NCBI RefSeq assembly: GCF_900187125.1
Contig: NZ_LT906468.1
Coordinates: 3,968,001 to 4,032,000, forward strand
Origin: Sphingobacterium mizutaii
GTDB lineage: Bacteria > Bacteroidota > Bacteroidia > Sphingobacteriales > Sphingobacteriaceae
Length of the DNA stretch: 64,000 nt
Reading direction: 5' to 3'
This document shows, piece by piece, positions 1 to 9,231 of the stretch. Made by a program: the position numbers and the translations under genes. The notes beneath the pieces are model-generated. The model searched no databases. It was not told the DNA's origin and saw only the letters and a program-made list of their open reading frames with translations. The number at the start of each line of letters is the position of its first letter. The stretch's first letter is position 1.

Positions 1-1
1 A

Positions 2-2782
2 AACTTCCAGGAGTTTGATAGTTTTATGATTTCGGCGGATACAGATCGGATATTCAACTTACTCAACAAAGAAATAGATGAAAAGACCAATGCTTTTTTG
101 GATGCTTTGGTCCAGGGAATAGAAACCTTCAAATCTGAATACCGCCGCTTGGGGGTGGATGATGCAGAGATGAAAGGCAAATCCAGGAACAAACTGGTCG
201 CTGCAAGCAAGATCAACATAGACCCTAAAAAGGTTTCTACCTCTGATATCCAAGATAAGATATTTGACAAATTCTTGGTCTTGTTGGATAATGAAGAGCA
301 TTATATAGACGATAAAAAAGCAGTCAGGTATGAATATATGCAAGGCATTCGTCCTGCATTGGATGCTATCTTATCCTTACAGCAGCACTTTGCAAATTAT
401 ATTGCCTATCAAGCGGTGCAGACCAATCTGTATTTCTTAAGGTTACTCAAAGAAATGAGTGATCTACTGAGTCAATGGAGGAAGGAAAACTCTGCCCAGT
501 TGATCTCAGATGCGCAGATATTACTGAACAAGCTGGGCTTGGACGAACACAGTGACCCTACCTTTATTTGGGAAAAAATAGGCAACCGATATAATTATTT
601 TCTTTTTGATGAATTTCAGGATACCTCACGGATTCAATGGAAAAACTATAGTCCATTGCTCTTTAACGCCCTGGCGGATGCGACGGGCAAGGTTGCTGAA
701 CATTTAGTGGTAGGCGATGTCAAACAGAGCATATATCGCTGGAGAAATGGTGACTGGCGGATTCTATTGCAACAAATCGACCAGCAGGTATCGCAGAACT
801 TCCACTTAAATGAGGATCAAATCAAGGAATTTATTGATAACGGAACCTTGGAGACCAATTTCCGCAGTCTTCCAAATATCATTAATTTCAATAATTATCT
901 CTATGAAAAGATCCCTAGCCTTTTGCAGGAGGTCTTGAATGATAAGGTCGGCGAGAGCTTGGGTGAAGAGGGAATGGCTTGGTGGAATGCCACTGGCAAT
1001 AACAGGCTCCTAGAAAAAGCCTATGAAAACAGCAGGCAATTGATCCCTGAAAATAAGCTTCAAGCGGGCAAACCTTTGGGAAATATTGAAATCAATTTTT
1101 TCCCTGTCAGTGATGGGCGAGCAAGGAACAATCAGGTTATGGAGGCTTCCGTAGAGGCTCTATGTAGCAAGATTGCAGAATGGATCAAGTCGGGAAAATA
1201 TAAACCGGCGGATATAGGGATTTTGGTTCGGAGCAATGCCCAAGCCAAGTTGGTCATTCAAGAGTTGATGCGTTTCAAGAACACAGAAAACCTCAACTTT
1301 GAGGTTATTTCTGGGGATGCGCTGAGTTTAATAACCAACCATGCGGTCAACCTGATCATTGAAACCCTCAGATCCTTGGTTTTCCAATCGGAGAAACACG
1401 TTTTACACCTTGCCAATATGGCCTACCTATTCCAATTGGCGCATGGCAAGTCCAATTTTGAAGAAGCGATATGGCTGAAGTTCAAGGACAATAATATCAA
1501 GGAATTATCGGATGTACTTCCTCTTTCATTGATAGACTCATGGAATCAACTACATAAAATGCCTTTGGTCCATTTGGTAGAAAAGCTGATTGAAGTATAT
1601 CATCTGGGTGAAGAAGGAAGTATCCATTTACCTTACCTTTTGGCATTCAAGGATATTGCGACCGCATTTTCTACTCAAGGGGAACGCGGAATCATACAAT
1701 TCCTGGAATATTGGGATGAGGATGGCGAAAGGGCTGTCCTACCATCCAGTGGAAAGGTGGATGCCATTGAGGTAAGCACCATCCATAAATCCAAGGGATT
1801 GGCTTATGAAGTGGTGATGATCCCATTTTCTTCTTGGAAACTGGATGGGTTAACCAATGGCGATTTCTGGATTGATGTGCTGGATTCTCCTTTCTCAGAA
1901 CTCGGAAAGATACCGGTAAAATATACCCAAACCCTAGGAAAGTCGATCTTCTATAAGCAATATTTCGAAGAGATGCTCTTCAACTACATGGACGCACTGA
2001 ACACTTTCTATGTGGCAACCACGAGGGCCAAAAGCCATCTCTATATCAGCGCCCCACAATTTAAGGATGAAGTGGACAAGAAAACGGGCGAGATATTAGG
2101 TTCTGAGGTCAAGAATGATTTTATTTCAGATCTTTTGATCCAGGTGCTTTCTGCCAATAATTCTCCATTCCGGTTGGAGAACAATGAATTTATCTTGTTG
2201 GATCAGCCTATCGCTGACGAGCAAGTAAAAAAGGATAAGGAGAGCGATGCAGACCTCAAAGTTGAATTAAAAGATTATCCACAATCTCTGGCTTTAGAGA
2301 CGGCTTTGGAAAAATCCACCTCTAGGAATATCAATACCATTCTGATGATGGAAAAGGCTGCTCAATACGGTGTATTGGCGCATGAGATCGTTTCCTTGGT
2401 AAAAGATGAATCGGAAATAGATAAATTGGTAAACCAATATATTGAGGAGGGTATTTTGGCGAGGGATGAAAAGGACCTTCTGCTAGATGAAATCCAACAG
2501 ATCTGGAACCACCCGACCATCAACCAATGGCTGACGGGTGATTATAAAGTATGGAATGAATCGAGCATCATCTTGGAAGATGGCAGTACGCAGAGGCCCG
2601 ATAAGGTGTTCACCAATGAGAATGAAACCATCGTGCTGGACTTTAAATTTACACAAGGAGATTATATCAATCATAAAACACAGGTAGGAAGATATATGAA
2701 TGCATTGAGCAATGTGGGCTATAGCAATATCAAGGGGTATTTATACTATGCGAAGTCCAAAGAATTAGTGGAGGTGAAATAA
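2..2782 (+). CDS. AddA/RecB-like UvrD-family helicase-nuclease (5' partial)
   Basis: This is the C-terminal part of a superfamily 1 DNA helicase with a nuclease domain, as in AddA/RecB double-strand-break repair enzymes. The reading frame is already open at base 2, so the N-terminus with Walker A lies outside the window; the ATG at 26 is internal. Counting from that ATG, motif II 'DEFQDTS' is at about residue 195, followed by motif III 'GDVKQSIYRWRNGD', motif IV 'TNFRSLPNII', motif V 'STIHKSKGLAYEVV' and motif VI 'YVATTRAKSHLYI'. The last 150 residues resemble a PD-(D/E)XK nuclease (GVLAHE, RPDKVF, VLDFKF). The AddB-like gene starts 9 nt downstream, which suggests one operon and a two-subunit exonuclease. 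Seen: motifs and open 5' end. Inferred: AddAB-type function in RecA-dependent repair. Confidence 0.9.
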   Translation, partial: NFQEFDSFMISADTDRIFNLLNKEIDEKTNAFLDALVQGIETFKSEYRRLGVDDAEMKGKSRNKLVAASKINIDPKKVSTSDIQDKIFDKFLVLLDNEEHYIDDKKAVRYEYMQGIRPALDAILSLQQHFANYIAYQAVQTNLYFLRLLKEMSDLLSQWRKENSAQLISDAQILLNKLGLDEHSDPTFIWEKIGNRYNYFLFDEFQDTSRIQWKNYSPLLFNALADATGKVAEHLVVGDVKQSIYRWRNGDWRILLQQIDQQVSQNFHLNEDQIKEFIDNGTLETNFRSLPNIINFNNYLYEKIPSLLQEVLNDKVGESLGEEGMAWWNATGNNRLLEKAYENSRQLIPENKLQAGKPLGNIEINFFPVSDGRARNNQVMEASVEALCSKIAEWIKSGKYKPADIGILVRSNAQAKLVIQELMRFKNTENLNFEVISGDALSLITNHAVNLIIETLRSLVFQSEKHVLHLANMAYLFQLAHGKSNFEEAIWLKFKDNNIKELSDVLPLSLIDSWNQLHKMPLVHLVEKLIEVYHLGEEGSIHLPYLLAFKDIATAFSTQGERGIIQFLEYWDEDGERAVLPSSGKVDAIEVSTIHKSKGLAYEVVMIPFSSWKLDGLTNGDFWIDVLDSPFSELGKIPVKYTQTLGKSIFYKQYFEEMLFNYMDALNTFYVATTRAKSHLYISAPQFKDEVDKKTGEILGSEVKNDFISDLLIQVLSANNSPFRLENNEFILLDQPIADEQVKKDKESDADLKVELKDYPQSLALETALEKSTSRNINTILMMEKAAQYGVLAHEIVSLVKDESEIDKLVNQYIEEGILARDEKDLLLDEIQQIWNHPTINQWLTGDYKVWNESSIILEDGSTQRPDKVFTNENETIVLDFKFTQGDYINHKTQVGRYMNALSNVGYSNIKGYLYYAKSKELVEVK

Positions 2783-2791
2783 GGAAAGAAC

Positions 2792-5689
2792 ATGGAAAAA
2801 GCATTTTTAAGACTCGTTGCAGAAGACATACAGGCTAGATTTGGCCAAGATATATCAGATATTGCCATTGTATTCAACAACAAGAGGCCGATTACCTATC
2901 TGAAAAAGCATTTGGTGGACGTATATGGAAAGGCCATCTGGTCGCCACAATTTTATACCATTCAAGAGTTCTTTGCCCAATCCAGCAGTAACCTGCAGGC
3001 GACGGCATTGAGTCAGTTCTTCTATCTTTTTGAACTGCACAATGAATTGTTGACCAATGAAGGTCGCGATCCGGAAACTTTGGAAGAGTTCTACCCTATT
3101 GCGGAGATTATCCTAAGTGATTTTGGCCAGATCGATTATGATCTGGTACCCGTGGACCAGATCTATATGGAACTGTTTGATACGACAGAGATAGATATCC
3201 ATTTCCAACACTTTACGGAAGAGCAGCAGTCCTTTATCAAGCAGTTTTGGAAATCCTTTAGCATGAAAGGCCATACAGCCGTTCAGCAACGCTTTTTGGC
3301 ATTATGGAAGCGATTACCAAAATTATATAAAGCCTTTCAAGAGAAATTAAAGAGTGAAAAGCAGACCAACTATCCTATCTTATATCGGGAATTGGCCGAA
3401 GGGCGAGCAGAGAACCAAGACTTTATCAAGGAGCATAAAAAGGTTCTTTTTGTGGGATTCAATGCTTTGAACAGAGCAGAAGCTCAATTATTCAAAAAAT
3501 GGCAAGAGGAAGATTTAGCGCTGTTCTATTTTGATGCTGACGCGCATTACTTGGATGATAAAATCCAAGAAGCTGGCTTATTCCTTCGAAGAAACCTATA
3601 TAATACAGGCTTGGTCAATGCCTTGGGTGAATCGCCAAATCTTATCGCGAATCGGGATACGGATGTCAATCTGTACAAAAGCCTCGGTAATAACAGCGAA
3701 GCCAAATTGCTGCATGATGTCCTGGCATTAAAAAACATAGATTTCAAAAAAGAGACCGCCGCCATTCTATTGGCCGATGAGAGTCTTTTGGTGCCCTTGC
3801 TGCAAAGTCTTCCCCAAATAGATATTAATATTACCACTGGTTATCCATTGATACAATCGGCTATTTATGGCTTATTGGATCTGTGGACAGAGGTGCAACT
3901 GTTGATTACCCAACAGAAAAAGGAAAAGATTCCCTATCAGTTATTGGAGACTTACCTAAGTCATCCGATGACTAAGGTGAGCCGGAAACAGAAGCAAGAG
4001 ATACAGAGGGATTCTGCTAAAAGACAGCTCTTTGAAATCGCCATTGCGGAGATAGATGTAAGTAGTTCAGCGATTCCTCAATTCTTTCGGAAACTGAACA
4101 GTCCGGAAGATCTCATCCCTCAGATGATCAAGATCATCGATGATCTTTTGAGCAGTCTAGCTTTGGAAGGAAGAACGAAATTGATTGAATCACACCTATT
4201 GATTGAAACAAAAAAGGTTTTGAATCAAATGCATTTGGGTTTTGAGAAGCTGGGCAACCTGAGTGTGCTATTCCAAGTTGGCTTGATCAAGAAAGCATTA
4301 GGCCCTATCAATTCAGCCATTGAAGGAGATCAACTTTATGGTTTGCAGATTATGGGTCTGCTGGAAAGTAGATGTTTGAATTTTGACCATGTGTATGTTC
4401 TTGGTGTGAATGAGGGTATCCTACCGAAAACATCCAGTTCACCGACCTTTCTGCCTAATAATTTGAGAAAGGCCTATGGACTTCCGGTATTAGAAAATCA
4501 AGATGCCCTTTCGGCATATTTATTTTATAGGCACTTCCAATACAGCGATGACATCCACTTGTTCTACAATGGCATCGTGGATGAAAGCAGTACAGGGGAG
4601 GAAAGTAGGTTCATAAAACAGCTGATGTTTGAAACCCAGTTTAATTTCATTAATCATATCCAACAACAACCTTTATTGTTCCCGAATCAACCTCAGGAAC
4701 TGATCATTGAGAAAAAGGGTGCAATCTGGAACAAGCTTTATGATAGCTATATCGTAAACAAGAAAGCTCTTTCTGCATCTGCATTTACTACATACCTGAT
4801 GTCGCCATTGCAATTCTTCTTGAAGTATGTCGCTGAGATCAAGGAACCGCCTAGCATTTCACAGGAATTTGAAATGAACAAGCTCGGTACAGTTATCCAT
4901 AATTGCATGGAACATTTACTTAAAGCCGTATTGGATGAGAAAGATTTTGTTCCTACTTCTGAACTGGAGAAAGCACTAGAGAAGGTGGATGGGGTGGTGA
5001 TCCAGGAAATCGGCAGGCAATATGAATCGGAACCGCATTCTTTGGAGGACCTGAACAGTTTACAGCGGATCATGCATAAAATATCCTCTGAATACATCAA
5101 GATGTATCTGCAGTACGATATGGAACAGTATGAATCCATCAAGATCGTGGAGTTGGAAAATGATGAAGACTATCATTTAGACTTTGAAATCAGCATCGAT
5201 GGCAAGCCTGAAATGATCAATCTATATGGGATCATTGACCGTGTGGATGAGGTGATTACAAAAAATGGCCAGCATAAACTTCGGATTGTGGACTATAAAA
5301 CTGGGGCGGATCAAGTTATTTTTGGTAATTTGGATAAAGTATTTGCCGAAAACACCGAAAACAAAGCCTTATTGCAGACCTTATTTTACGCTTATGTCTA
5401 TGAACAGGTTTCAGGACTGAAAGGATTGGAACCGCATCTATACGTTGCAAGGCGTATGCGTGAGGATGGTACATTATTTAGGAATAGAAGTGGAAGTATG
5501 GTTTTTGAAGACCTGATTTTGGAAGACCAAAAGAAGGTATTCATTGACTTTTTGAGAGAGAAACTAGAAGAGTTATTCAATCCCGAAATACCATTCAAAC
5601 ACAATCCAGATGCTGTTGTCTATCCGTCTGACCCGTATACCCTGTTTTATAAGTACAGCATTGCGGAAAAGGCTGAAGAGGAAGCCTAA
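2792..5689 (+). CDS. AddB-like PD-(D/E)XK nuclease family protein
   Basis: A 965-residue protein probably forming the second subunit of an AddAB-type helicase-nuclease with the preceding gene. The middle part has a degenerate helicase-like segment ('VYVLGVNEGILPKTSSSPTF', about residues 535-555). The C-terminal 270 residues contain a RecB-type nuclease signature: 'LGTVIHNCMEHLL', then 'YGIIDRVDEV' and 'LRIVDYKTG', giving the D...DYK catalytic core. I see no Walker A at the N-terminus, as in the ATPase-inactive halves of AddB proteins. The four-cysteine Fe-S signature of classical AddB is not obvious. The gene starts 9 nt after its partner and ends 33 nt before a LysR gene that is probably a separate unit. 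The nuclease domain is clear; the subunit role is inferred from adjacency. Confidence 0.85.
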   Translation: MEKAFLRLVAEDIQARFGQDISDIAIVFNNKRPITYLKKHLVDVYGKAIWSPQFYTIQEFFAQSSSNLQATALSQFFYLFELHNELLTNEGRDPETLEEFYPIAEIILSDFGQIDYDLVPVDQIYMELFDTTEIDIHFQHFTEEQQSFIKQFWKSFSMKGHTAVQQRFLALWKRLPKLYKAFQEKLKSEKQTNYPILYRELAEGRAENQDFIKEHKKVLFVGFNALNRAEAQLFKKWQEEDLALFYFDADAHYLDDKIQEAGLFLRRNLYNTGLVNALGESPNLIANRDTDVNLYKSLGNNSEAKLLHDVLALKNIDFKKETAAILLADESLLVPLLQSLPQIDINITTGYPLIQSAIYGLLDLWTEVQLLITQQKKEKIPYQLLETYLSHPMTKVSRKQKQEIQRDSAKRQLFEIAIAEIDVSSSAIPQFFRKLNSPEDLIPQMIKIIDDLLSSLALEGRTKLIESHLLIETKKVLNQMHLGFEKLGNLSVLFQVGLIKKALGPINSAIEGDQLYGLQIMGLLESRCLNFDHVYVLGVNEGILPKTSSSPTFLPNNLRKAYGLPVLENQDALSAYLFYRHFQYSDDIHLFYNGIVDESSTGEESRFIKQLMFETQFNFINHIQQQPLLFPNQPQELIIEKKGAIWNKLYDSYIVNKKALSASAFTTYLMSPLQFFLKYVAEIKEPPSISQEFEMNKLGTVIHNCMEHLLKAVLDEKDFVPTSELEKALEKVDGVVIQEIGRQYESEPHSLEDLNSLQRIMHKISSEYIKMYLQYDMEQYESIKIVELENDEDYHLDFEISIDGKPEMINLYGIIDRVDEVITKNGQHKLRIVDYKTGADQVIFGNLDKVFAENTENKALLQTLFYAYVYEQVSGLKGLEPHLYVARRMREDGTLFRNRSGSMVFEDLILEDQKKVFIDFLREKLEELFNPEIPFKHNPDAVVYPSDPYTLFYKYSIAEKAEEEA

Positions 5690-5722
5690 GGTCGGTAAAA
5701 CTGTTTTATTGCAACAATATCC

Positions 5723-6622
5723 ATGTTAGAAGTCAATTTTAGAATCAAAGTTTTTTATCATGCCGCTAGGGATTTGAGCTTTACCAAAGCATCCCGCGAA
5801 CTAAACATCAGTCAACCTGCTGTATCCAAACATATCCAAGAACTGGAGAATACCATAGGCCAAGCGCTGTTCTTGAGAAATGGAAGCCGGATACTCTTGA
5901 CTGAAGCAGGAGCTACCTTAATGGAATCCGTGAAGGTCATCATCCATGAATATGAATTGGCTGATTATAAACTGGGGCTTCTTAACAATCAAATAAGAGG
6001 AAATTTAGTCATTGGCGCCAGTACTACCCTAGCCCAGTATATCCTGCCGAAGCTTATTGCCAAGTTTTCTGAAAAGAATCCCTTGATCAACATAAAGTTG
6101 TTCACCGGAAATACTGCTCAAGTGGATCGCTGGCTTTATGAACGTAAGATCGGTTTAGGCTTTGTGGAAGGTATTGCTGAGGACCAATCATTGAAATACA
6201 ACAAGATCCTAGACGACCAATTGATCTGGGTCGCAAGGACCAACCATCCCCTATTCAAACAGTTGCCGATCTGTTTGGATGAACTCAAAAAACAGGAGTT
6301 TATCTTTAGGGAACCAGGATCAGGGACGAATGACATCGTCTTTCAAAAGTTCAGTGAGAACGACATCAATGCCAGGGATTTGGTAAATCGGGTACAGATG
6401 TCGAGTTCAGAATCTATCAAGCAATATATACGCTATAGTAATGCCATTGGGATTCTATCCAAATACGCCGTTCAGAATGATTTGGAGAATGGAATTCTAA
6501 AACAAATAGAAGTTGAGGGCTTCGAAATCAACAGAGAGTTATATTTAGTTCATCTTCACGGGGAGCTCTCGGGGCTTCCAAAGCAGTTCATTCGCTTTAT
6601 CAATCAAGCACTTACAGAGTAG
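5723..6622 (+). CDS. LysR-family transcriptional regulator
   Basis: A 299-residue LysR-type regulator. The N-terminal winged helix-turn-helix is typical ('LSFTKASRELNISQPAVSKH', about residues 17-36), followed by the linker helix and a two-lobed effector-binding domain ('GNLVIGASTTLAQYILPKLI', about residues 92-111). The effector domain resembles the CysB/CysL/CbbR branch that senses small anions or metabolites, but the ligand cannot be named from sequence. It lies directly upstream of, and in the same direction as, a dihaem cytochrome, a DsrE protein and a binding protein. A perfect odd dyad of the T-N11-A form lies 2 nt past its stop codon. It probably controls that cluster. Confidence 0.92.
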   Translation: MLEVNFRIKVFYHAARDLSFTKASRELNISQPAVSKHIQELENTIGQALFLRNGSRILLTEAGATLMESVKVIIHEYELADYKLGLLNNQIRGNLVIGASTTLAQYILPKLIAKFSEKNPLINIKLFTGNTAQVDRWLYERKIGLGFVEGIAEDQSLKYNKILDDQLIWVARTNHPLFKQLPICLDELKKQEFIFREPGSGTNDIVFQKFSENDINARDLVNRVQMSSSESIKQYIRYSNAIGILSKYAVQNDLENGILKQIEVEGFEINRELYLVHLHGELSGLPKQFIRFINQALTE

Positions 6623-6623
6623 G

Positions 6624-6638
6624 ATAACCTGAGGTTAT
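6624..6638. promoter_or_regulatory. Candidate LysR operator (T-N11-A dyad)
   Basis: ATAACCTGAGGTTAT is a perfect 7+1+7 palindrome containing the LysR-type T-N11-A pattern. It lies between the LysR stop codon and the cytochrome start, about 57 nt upstream of the latter and upstream of the candidate -33/-7 promoter at 6658-6689. The position fits an activator site. The operator role is inferred. Confidence 0.5.
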
Positions 6639-6657
6639 AGCCCATAACATTTTATCG

Positions 6658-6689
6658 TTTTAGCAACTCCATTAACAAGCTTAAGTTTG
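6658..6689 (+). promoter_or_regulatory. Candidate Bacteroidota promoter for cytochrome/DsrE operon
   Basis: The -7 box TAAGTTTG (6682-6689) fits TAnnTTTG exactly. Twenty nt upstream is TTTT (6658-6661), a one-base miss of the -33 TTTG. The ATG lies only 5 nt past the -7 box, so the transcript would start at or near the start codon. Confidence 0.45.
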
Positions 6690-6694
6690 TTCAT

Positions 6695-7738
6695 ATGGAA
6701 AACGATTTAAACCAACCGAAAAACCTCCTAAAGGAAGTAAATAAGATAGCCAGGCAGACTAAGATCGTGGCCGGACTATTTATTTTCATTGTATTCATTG
6801 TCCTGATGCAAGCATTGGGGTTCAATACCAATATATTAAAAACCAAGCTAGCTGCCGACAACAAGCAGGATAGCGTTGAGAACAATTCAGTGAACTTGAT
6901 CAAGGACTTCAAAATGGCTCCATATCCTGACAATGAAGAAGGAAAGATGGCAGCCTATGGAGAAAAGCTGATCAAAGAAACCCCGAAATATCTAGGACCA
7001 AATAATAAGCATGGTGAAGTGTTCTCTGGAAACAACCTCGCTTGCGGAAGTTGCCACCTCAATGGAGGAACCAAGGAATATGCCGCTCCTTATATCGGCC
7101 TAAGTGCTTTATTCCCTATCTACAGTGGCCGTGAGGGCAAAGTTGCGACTTTGGAAGAAAGGATCAACGGCTGCTTTGAAAGAAGCATGAATGGCAAGAA
7201 ACTGCCTATAGAAAGCAATGAAATGATTGCCATCGTGAGCTATATCAAGCACTTGAGTAAAGATGTTAAAGTTGGAGGAAGAATAGAAGGTCAGGGATTT
7301 GTGAAGTTGGAGACTCCAGACCGTAAAGCTGACCTACAACATGGGGAGTCGGTATTCAAGACCCAATGTGTAAGCTGTCACCAAGCGAATGGCTTAGGCC
7401 TTCCGAAAAAGGCAGGCGAACTGGATGAAGGTTATATGTACCCGCCACTGTGGGGCGATGATTCGTTCAATGATGGCGCCGGGATGGGAAGGATGCTTAC
7501 CGCAGCTAAATTTATCAAGGGCAATATGCCTTTAGGTGCAAGTGCGGATGCCCCTATCCTATCTGATGAGGAAGCTTATGATGTTGCAGCCTTTATCAAT
7601 TCCTTTGAAAGACCATCTAAAGCGGATAAAGAGCATGATTATCCCGATCTAAGCAAGAAACCAAAGGATAGTCCATATCCACCTTTCGCCGATAAAATAC
7701 CTGAAGAACAACATAAATACGGACCTTTTAATTTTTAA
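6695..7738 (+). CDS. TsdA-like dihaem cytochrome c (putative thiosulfate dehydrogenase)
   Basis: A 347-residue membrane-anchored c-type cytochrome with one N-terminal transmembrane segment (about residues 24-42) and two haem-binding motifs, CGSCH (117-121) and CVSCH (225-229). Cys160 in 'ERINGCFERSMNGKKLP' matches the conserved cysteine that in TsdA-type thiosulfate dehydrogenases is an axial ligand of the active-site haem. Met278 in 'GNMPLG' is a plausible ligand of the second haem. TsdA enzymes oxidise two thiosulfates to tetrathionate or run the reverse reaction. The next gene encodes a DsrE-family sulfur protein 5 nt downstream, which supports a sulfur role. Related SoxA/SoxX-like cytochromes act on other sulfur anions, so the exact substrate is uncertain. 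Seen: haem motifs and anchor. Inferred: thiosulfate or tetrathionate chemistry in the periplasm. Confidence 0.85.
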   Translation: MENDLNQPKNLLKEVNKIARQTKIVAGLFIFIVFIVLMQALGFNTNILKTKLAADNKQDSVENNSVNLIKDFKMAPYPDNEEGKMAAYGEKLIKETPKYLGPNNKHGEVFSGNNLACGSCHLNGGTKEYAAPYIGLSALFPIYSGREGKVATLEERINGCFERSMNGKKLPIESNEMIAIVSYIKHLSKDVKVGGRIEGQGFVKLETPDRKADLQHGESVFKTQCVSCHQANGLGLPKKAGELDEGYMYPPLWGDDSFNDGAGMGRMLTAAKFIKGNMPLGASADAPILSDEEAYDVAAFINSFERPSKADKEHDYPDLSKKPKDSPYPPFADKIPEEQHKYGPFNF

Positions 7739-7743
7739 AAAGC

Positions 7744-8217
7744 ATGAGAAATATAATTATTATTTGCAGTCTATTTTTAATGACTAGCAGCCTAGTAGAG
7801 GCACAAAGCAAATCAATTGACAATAAATTGATTGAAAACGCCAAGTTCAGTGGTGCCGAGACTCACCATAAACACTATAAAGCCATCTATCAATTGGACA
7901 GCAACAATCCTGATGTTGTAAAGAAAGCTTTTAGGAACATCAAGAACGTATTGAACGACCCTCGCCTAAAGGGCAAGATCGAAGTCGAACTGATAACCTT
8001 CTCTGGCGGAACCGAAGTGATGCTAAAAGACTCTGGTTATGAAGAAGCATTGAAAGATCTGATCAATAAAGGTGTTACTGTCGCCCAATGCACCAATTCC
8101 TTACAAGAGAGAAAACTGAAAAAAGAACAATTATATGATTTCATCGGATATGTACCGAGTGGTAATGGTGAATTGGTTATCCGCGCTTCAGAAGGCTGGG
8201 TAATCGTAAAACCATAA
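7744..8217 (+). CDS. Secreted DsrE-family protein
   Basis: A 157-residue protein with a Sec signal peptide (cleavage likely after 'SSLVEA', residue 20) and a DsrE/DsrF-like fold: 'KIEVELITFSGGTEVMLKDS' (78-97), then 'GVTVAQCTNSL' with a single conserved-position cysteine, Cys116, and 'GNGELVIRASEGW' near the end. Cytoplasmic DsrE/TusD proteins carry persulfide on a cysteine. This one is exported, so it would bind or relay sulfur in the periplasm. It starts 5 nt after the dihaem cytochrome and 30 nt before a solute-binding protein, which suggests one transcript. The fold assignment is firm; the sulfur-carrier role is inferred. Confidence 0.82.
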   Translation: MRNIIIICSLFLMTSSLVEAQSKSIDNKLIENAKFSGAETHHKHYKAIYQLDSNNPDVVKKAFRNIKNVLNDPRLKGKIEVELITFSGGTEVMLKDSGYEEALKDLINKGVTVAQCTNSLQERKLKKEQLYDFIGYVPSGNGELVIRASEGWVIVKP

Positions 8218-8247
8218 TATCCTTAATCCATTGTAGAAATATTGAAT

Positions 8248-9165
8248 ATGAAGAATTTAAAACGAATTTTATTACTTGCTGTTATTTTATTGATGAACAA
8301 AGCATTTGCCCAAGACCCATTTCAATATGATCCACCGTGGAACACAGCACCAAAATCAGCAGTTAATTTCACTGTTCCAGGTATAGATAATGTTCCCGAT
8401 TTATTTGGTGACATCGTAGATCCGCAGCTAGTCGTGTTTTTTGCAGGGAATCAATTTATGGTCATGGATGACCTATTGGCAGCCTTCAAGCAGAAACATC
8501 CGAAGTATGAAAGAATCTTTGTGGAGACTTTGCCTCCAGGGATTCTGGCAAAACAGATTGAAGGCGGCTCAATTACTATTGGGAACATGCGGATAACCCA
8601 TAAACCCGATGTGTATGCCGCTGGCAAGAACAGAATCGACAGTATGCAGAATCACTTCTCAAGAACTGAGGTCTACGCCTACAACAAACTGGCGATTATG
8701 GTTCCCCAAGGAAATCCAAAAGCTGTTAAAACTGTTCAGGACCTAGCCAAGAAAGATGTGAAGATCGCCATGCCGAACCCAGCTTGGGAAGGCATTGGAA
8801 GGCAGATCGTTTCGGTATATAAGAAGTTAGGTGGAGAGCAATTGGAAAAAACAATCATGAAGGACAAGGTGAGTGATGGCTCGACCTACAAAACCAAGAT
8901 ACACCATAGAGAAAGTCCTATGAAAATCTTGTACAAAGAGGTTGATGCAGCACCAGTATGGTATTCGGAGGTTGTATACCAAAAGCTATTAAATCATCCT
9001 GTAGAGATGGTAGAAATCCCAAATGAGCAAAATATTAAAGCGACATACATGATCGCGGAGATGAAGAATGCTCCAAGGGCCCAAGCGGCAAAAGATTTCG
9101 TAGACTTTATGAAATCGGATGAAGCAAAAGCGATCTATAAGAAATATGGATTTGAAACACCATAG
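8248..9165 (+). CDS. Periplasmic substrate-binding protein, ModA/sulfate-binding-like
   Basis: A secreted binding protein of about 305 residues (signal peptide ending 'MNKAFAQ'). The body looks like a type II periplasmic binding protein of the molybdate/sulfate-like oxyanion group: 'VVFFAGNQFMVMDDLLAAFK', 'EVYAYNKLAIMVPQGNPKAV', 'DVKIAMPNPAWEGIGRQIV', and an 'AKDFVDFMKSDEAKAIYKKY' C-terminal helix typical of the family. I prefer the ATG at 8248 to the in-frame TTG two codons earlier because it directly precedes the signal peptide. No permease or ATPase gene is nearby, which is odd for a transporter component. It closes the LysR-cytochrome-DsrE locus and may deliver a sulfur oxyanion to the cytochrome or act as a sensor. 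The ligand is unknown. Confidence 0.8.
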   Translation: MKNLKRILLLAVILLMNKAFAQDPFQYDPPWNTAPKSAVNFTVPGIDNVPDLFGDIVDPQLVVFFAGNQFMVMDDLLAAFKQKHPKYERIFVETLPPGILAKQIEGGSITIGNMRITHKPDVYAAGKNRIDSMQNHFSRTEVYAYNKLAIMVPQGNPKAVKTVQDLAKKDVKIAMPNPAWEGIGRQIVSVYKKLGGEQLEKTIMKDKVSDGSTYKTKIHHRESPMKILYKEVDAAPVWYSEVVYQKLLNHPVEMVEIPNEQNIKATYMIAEMKNAPRAQAAKDFVDFMKSDEAKAIYKKYGFETP

Positions 9166-9176
9166 TTTGTTTAATT

Positions 9177-9220
9177 AAAAAGAGAAGGGTCCCAATCATG
9201 ATTGGGACCCTTCTCTTTTT
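9177..9220. terminator. Strong bidirectional rho-independent terminator
   Basis: A 16-bp perfect stem (9181-9196 with 9201-9216) around CATG, flanked by A5 on the left and T5 on the right. It lies between the convergent binding-protein gene and the JmjC gene and can stop transcription from both sides. Confidence 0.9.
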
Positions 9221-9231
9221 AGCTTCTCAGC

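Noticed and set aside
1..9165. A phage-defence island formed by the helicase-nuclease pair and neighbours
   Set aside because: The helicase and nuclease motifs fit AddAB-type repair, and the following genes are a separate sulfur-type locus; nothing else defence-like is present.
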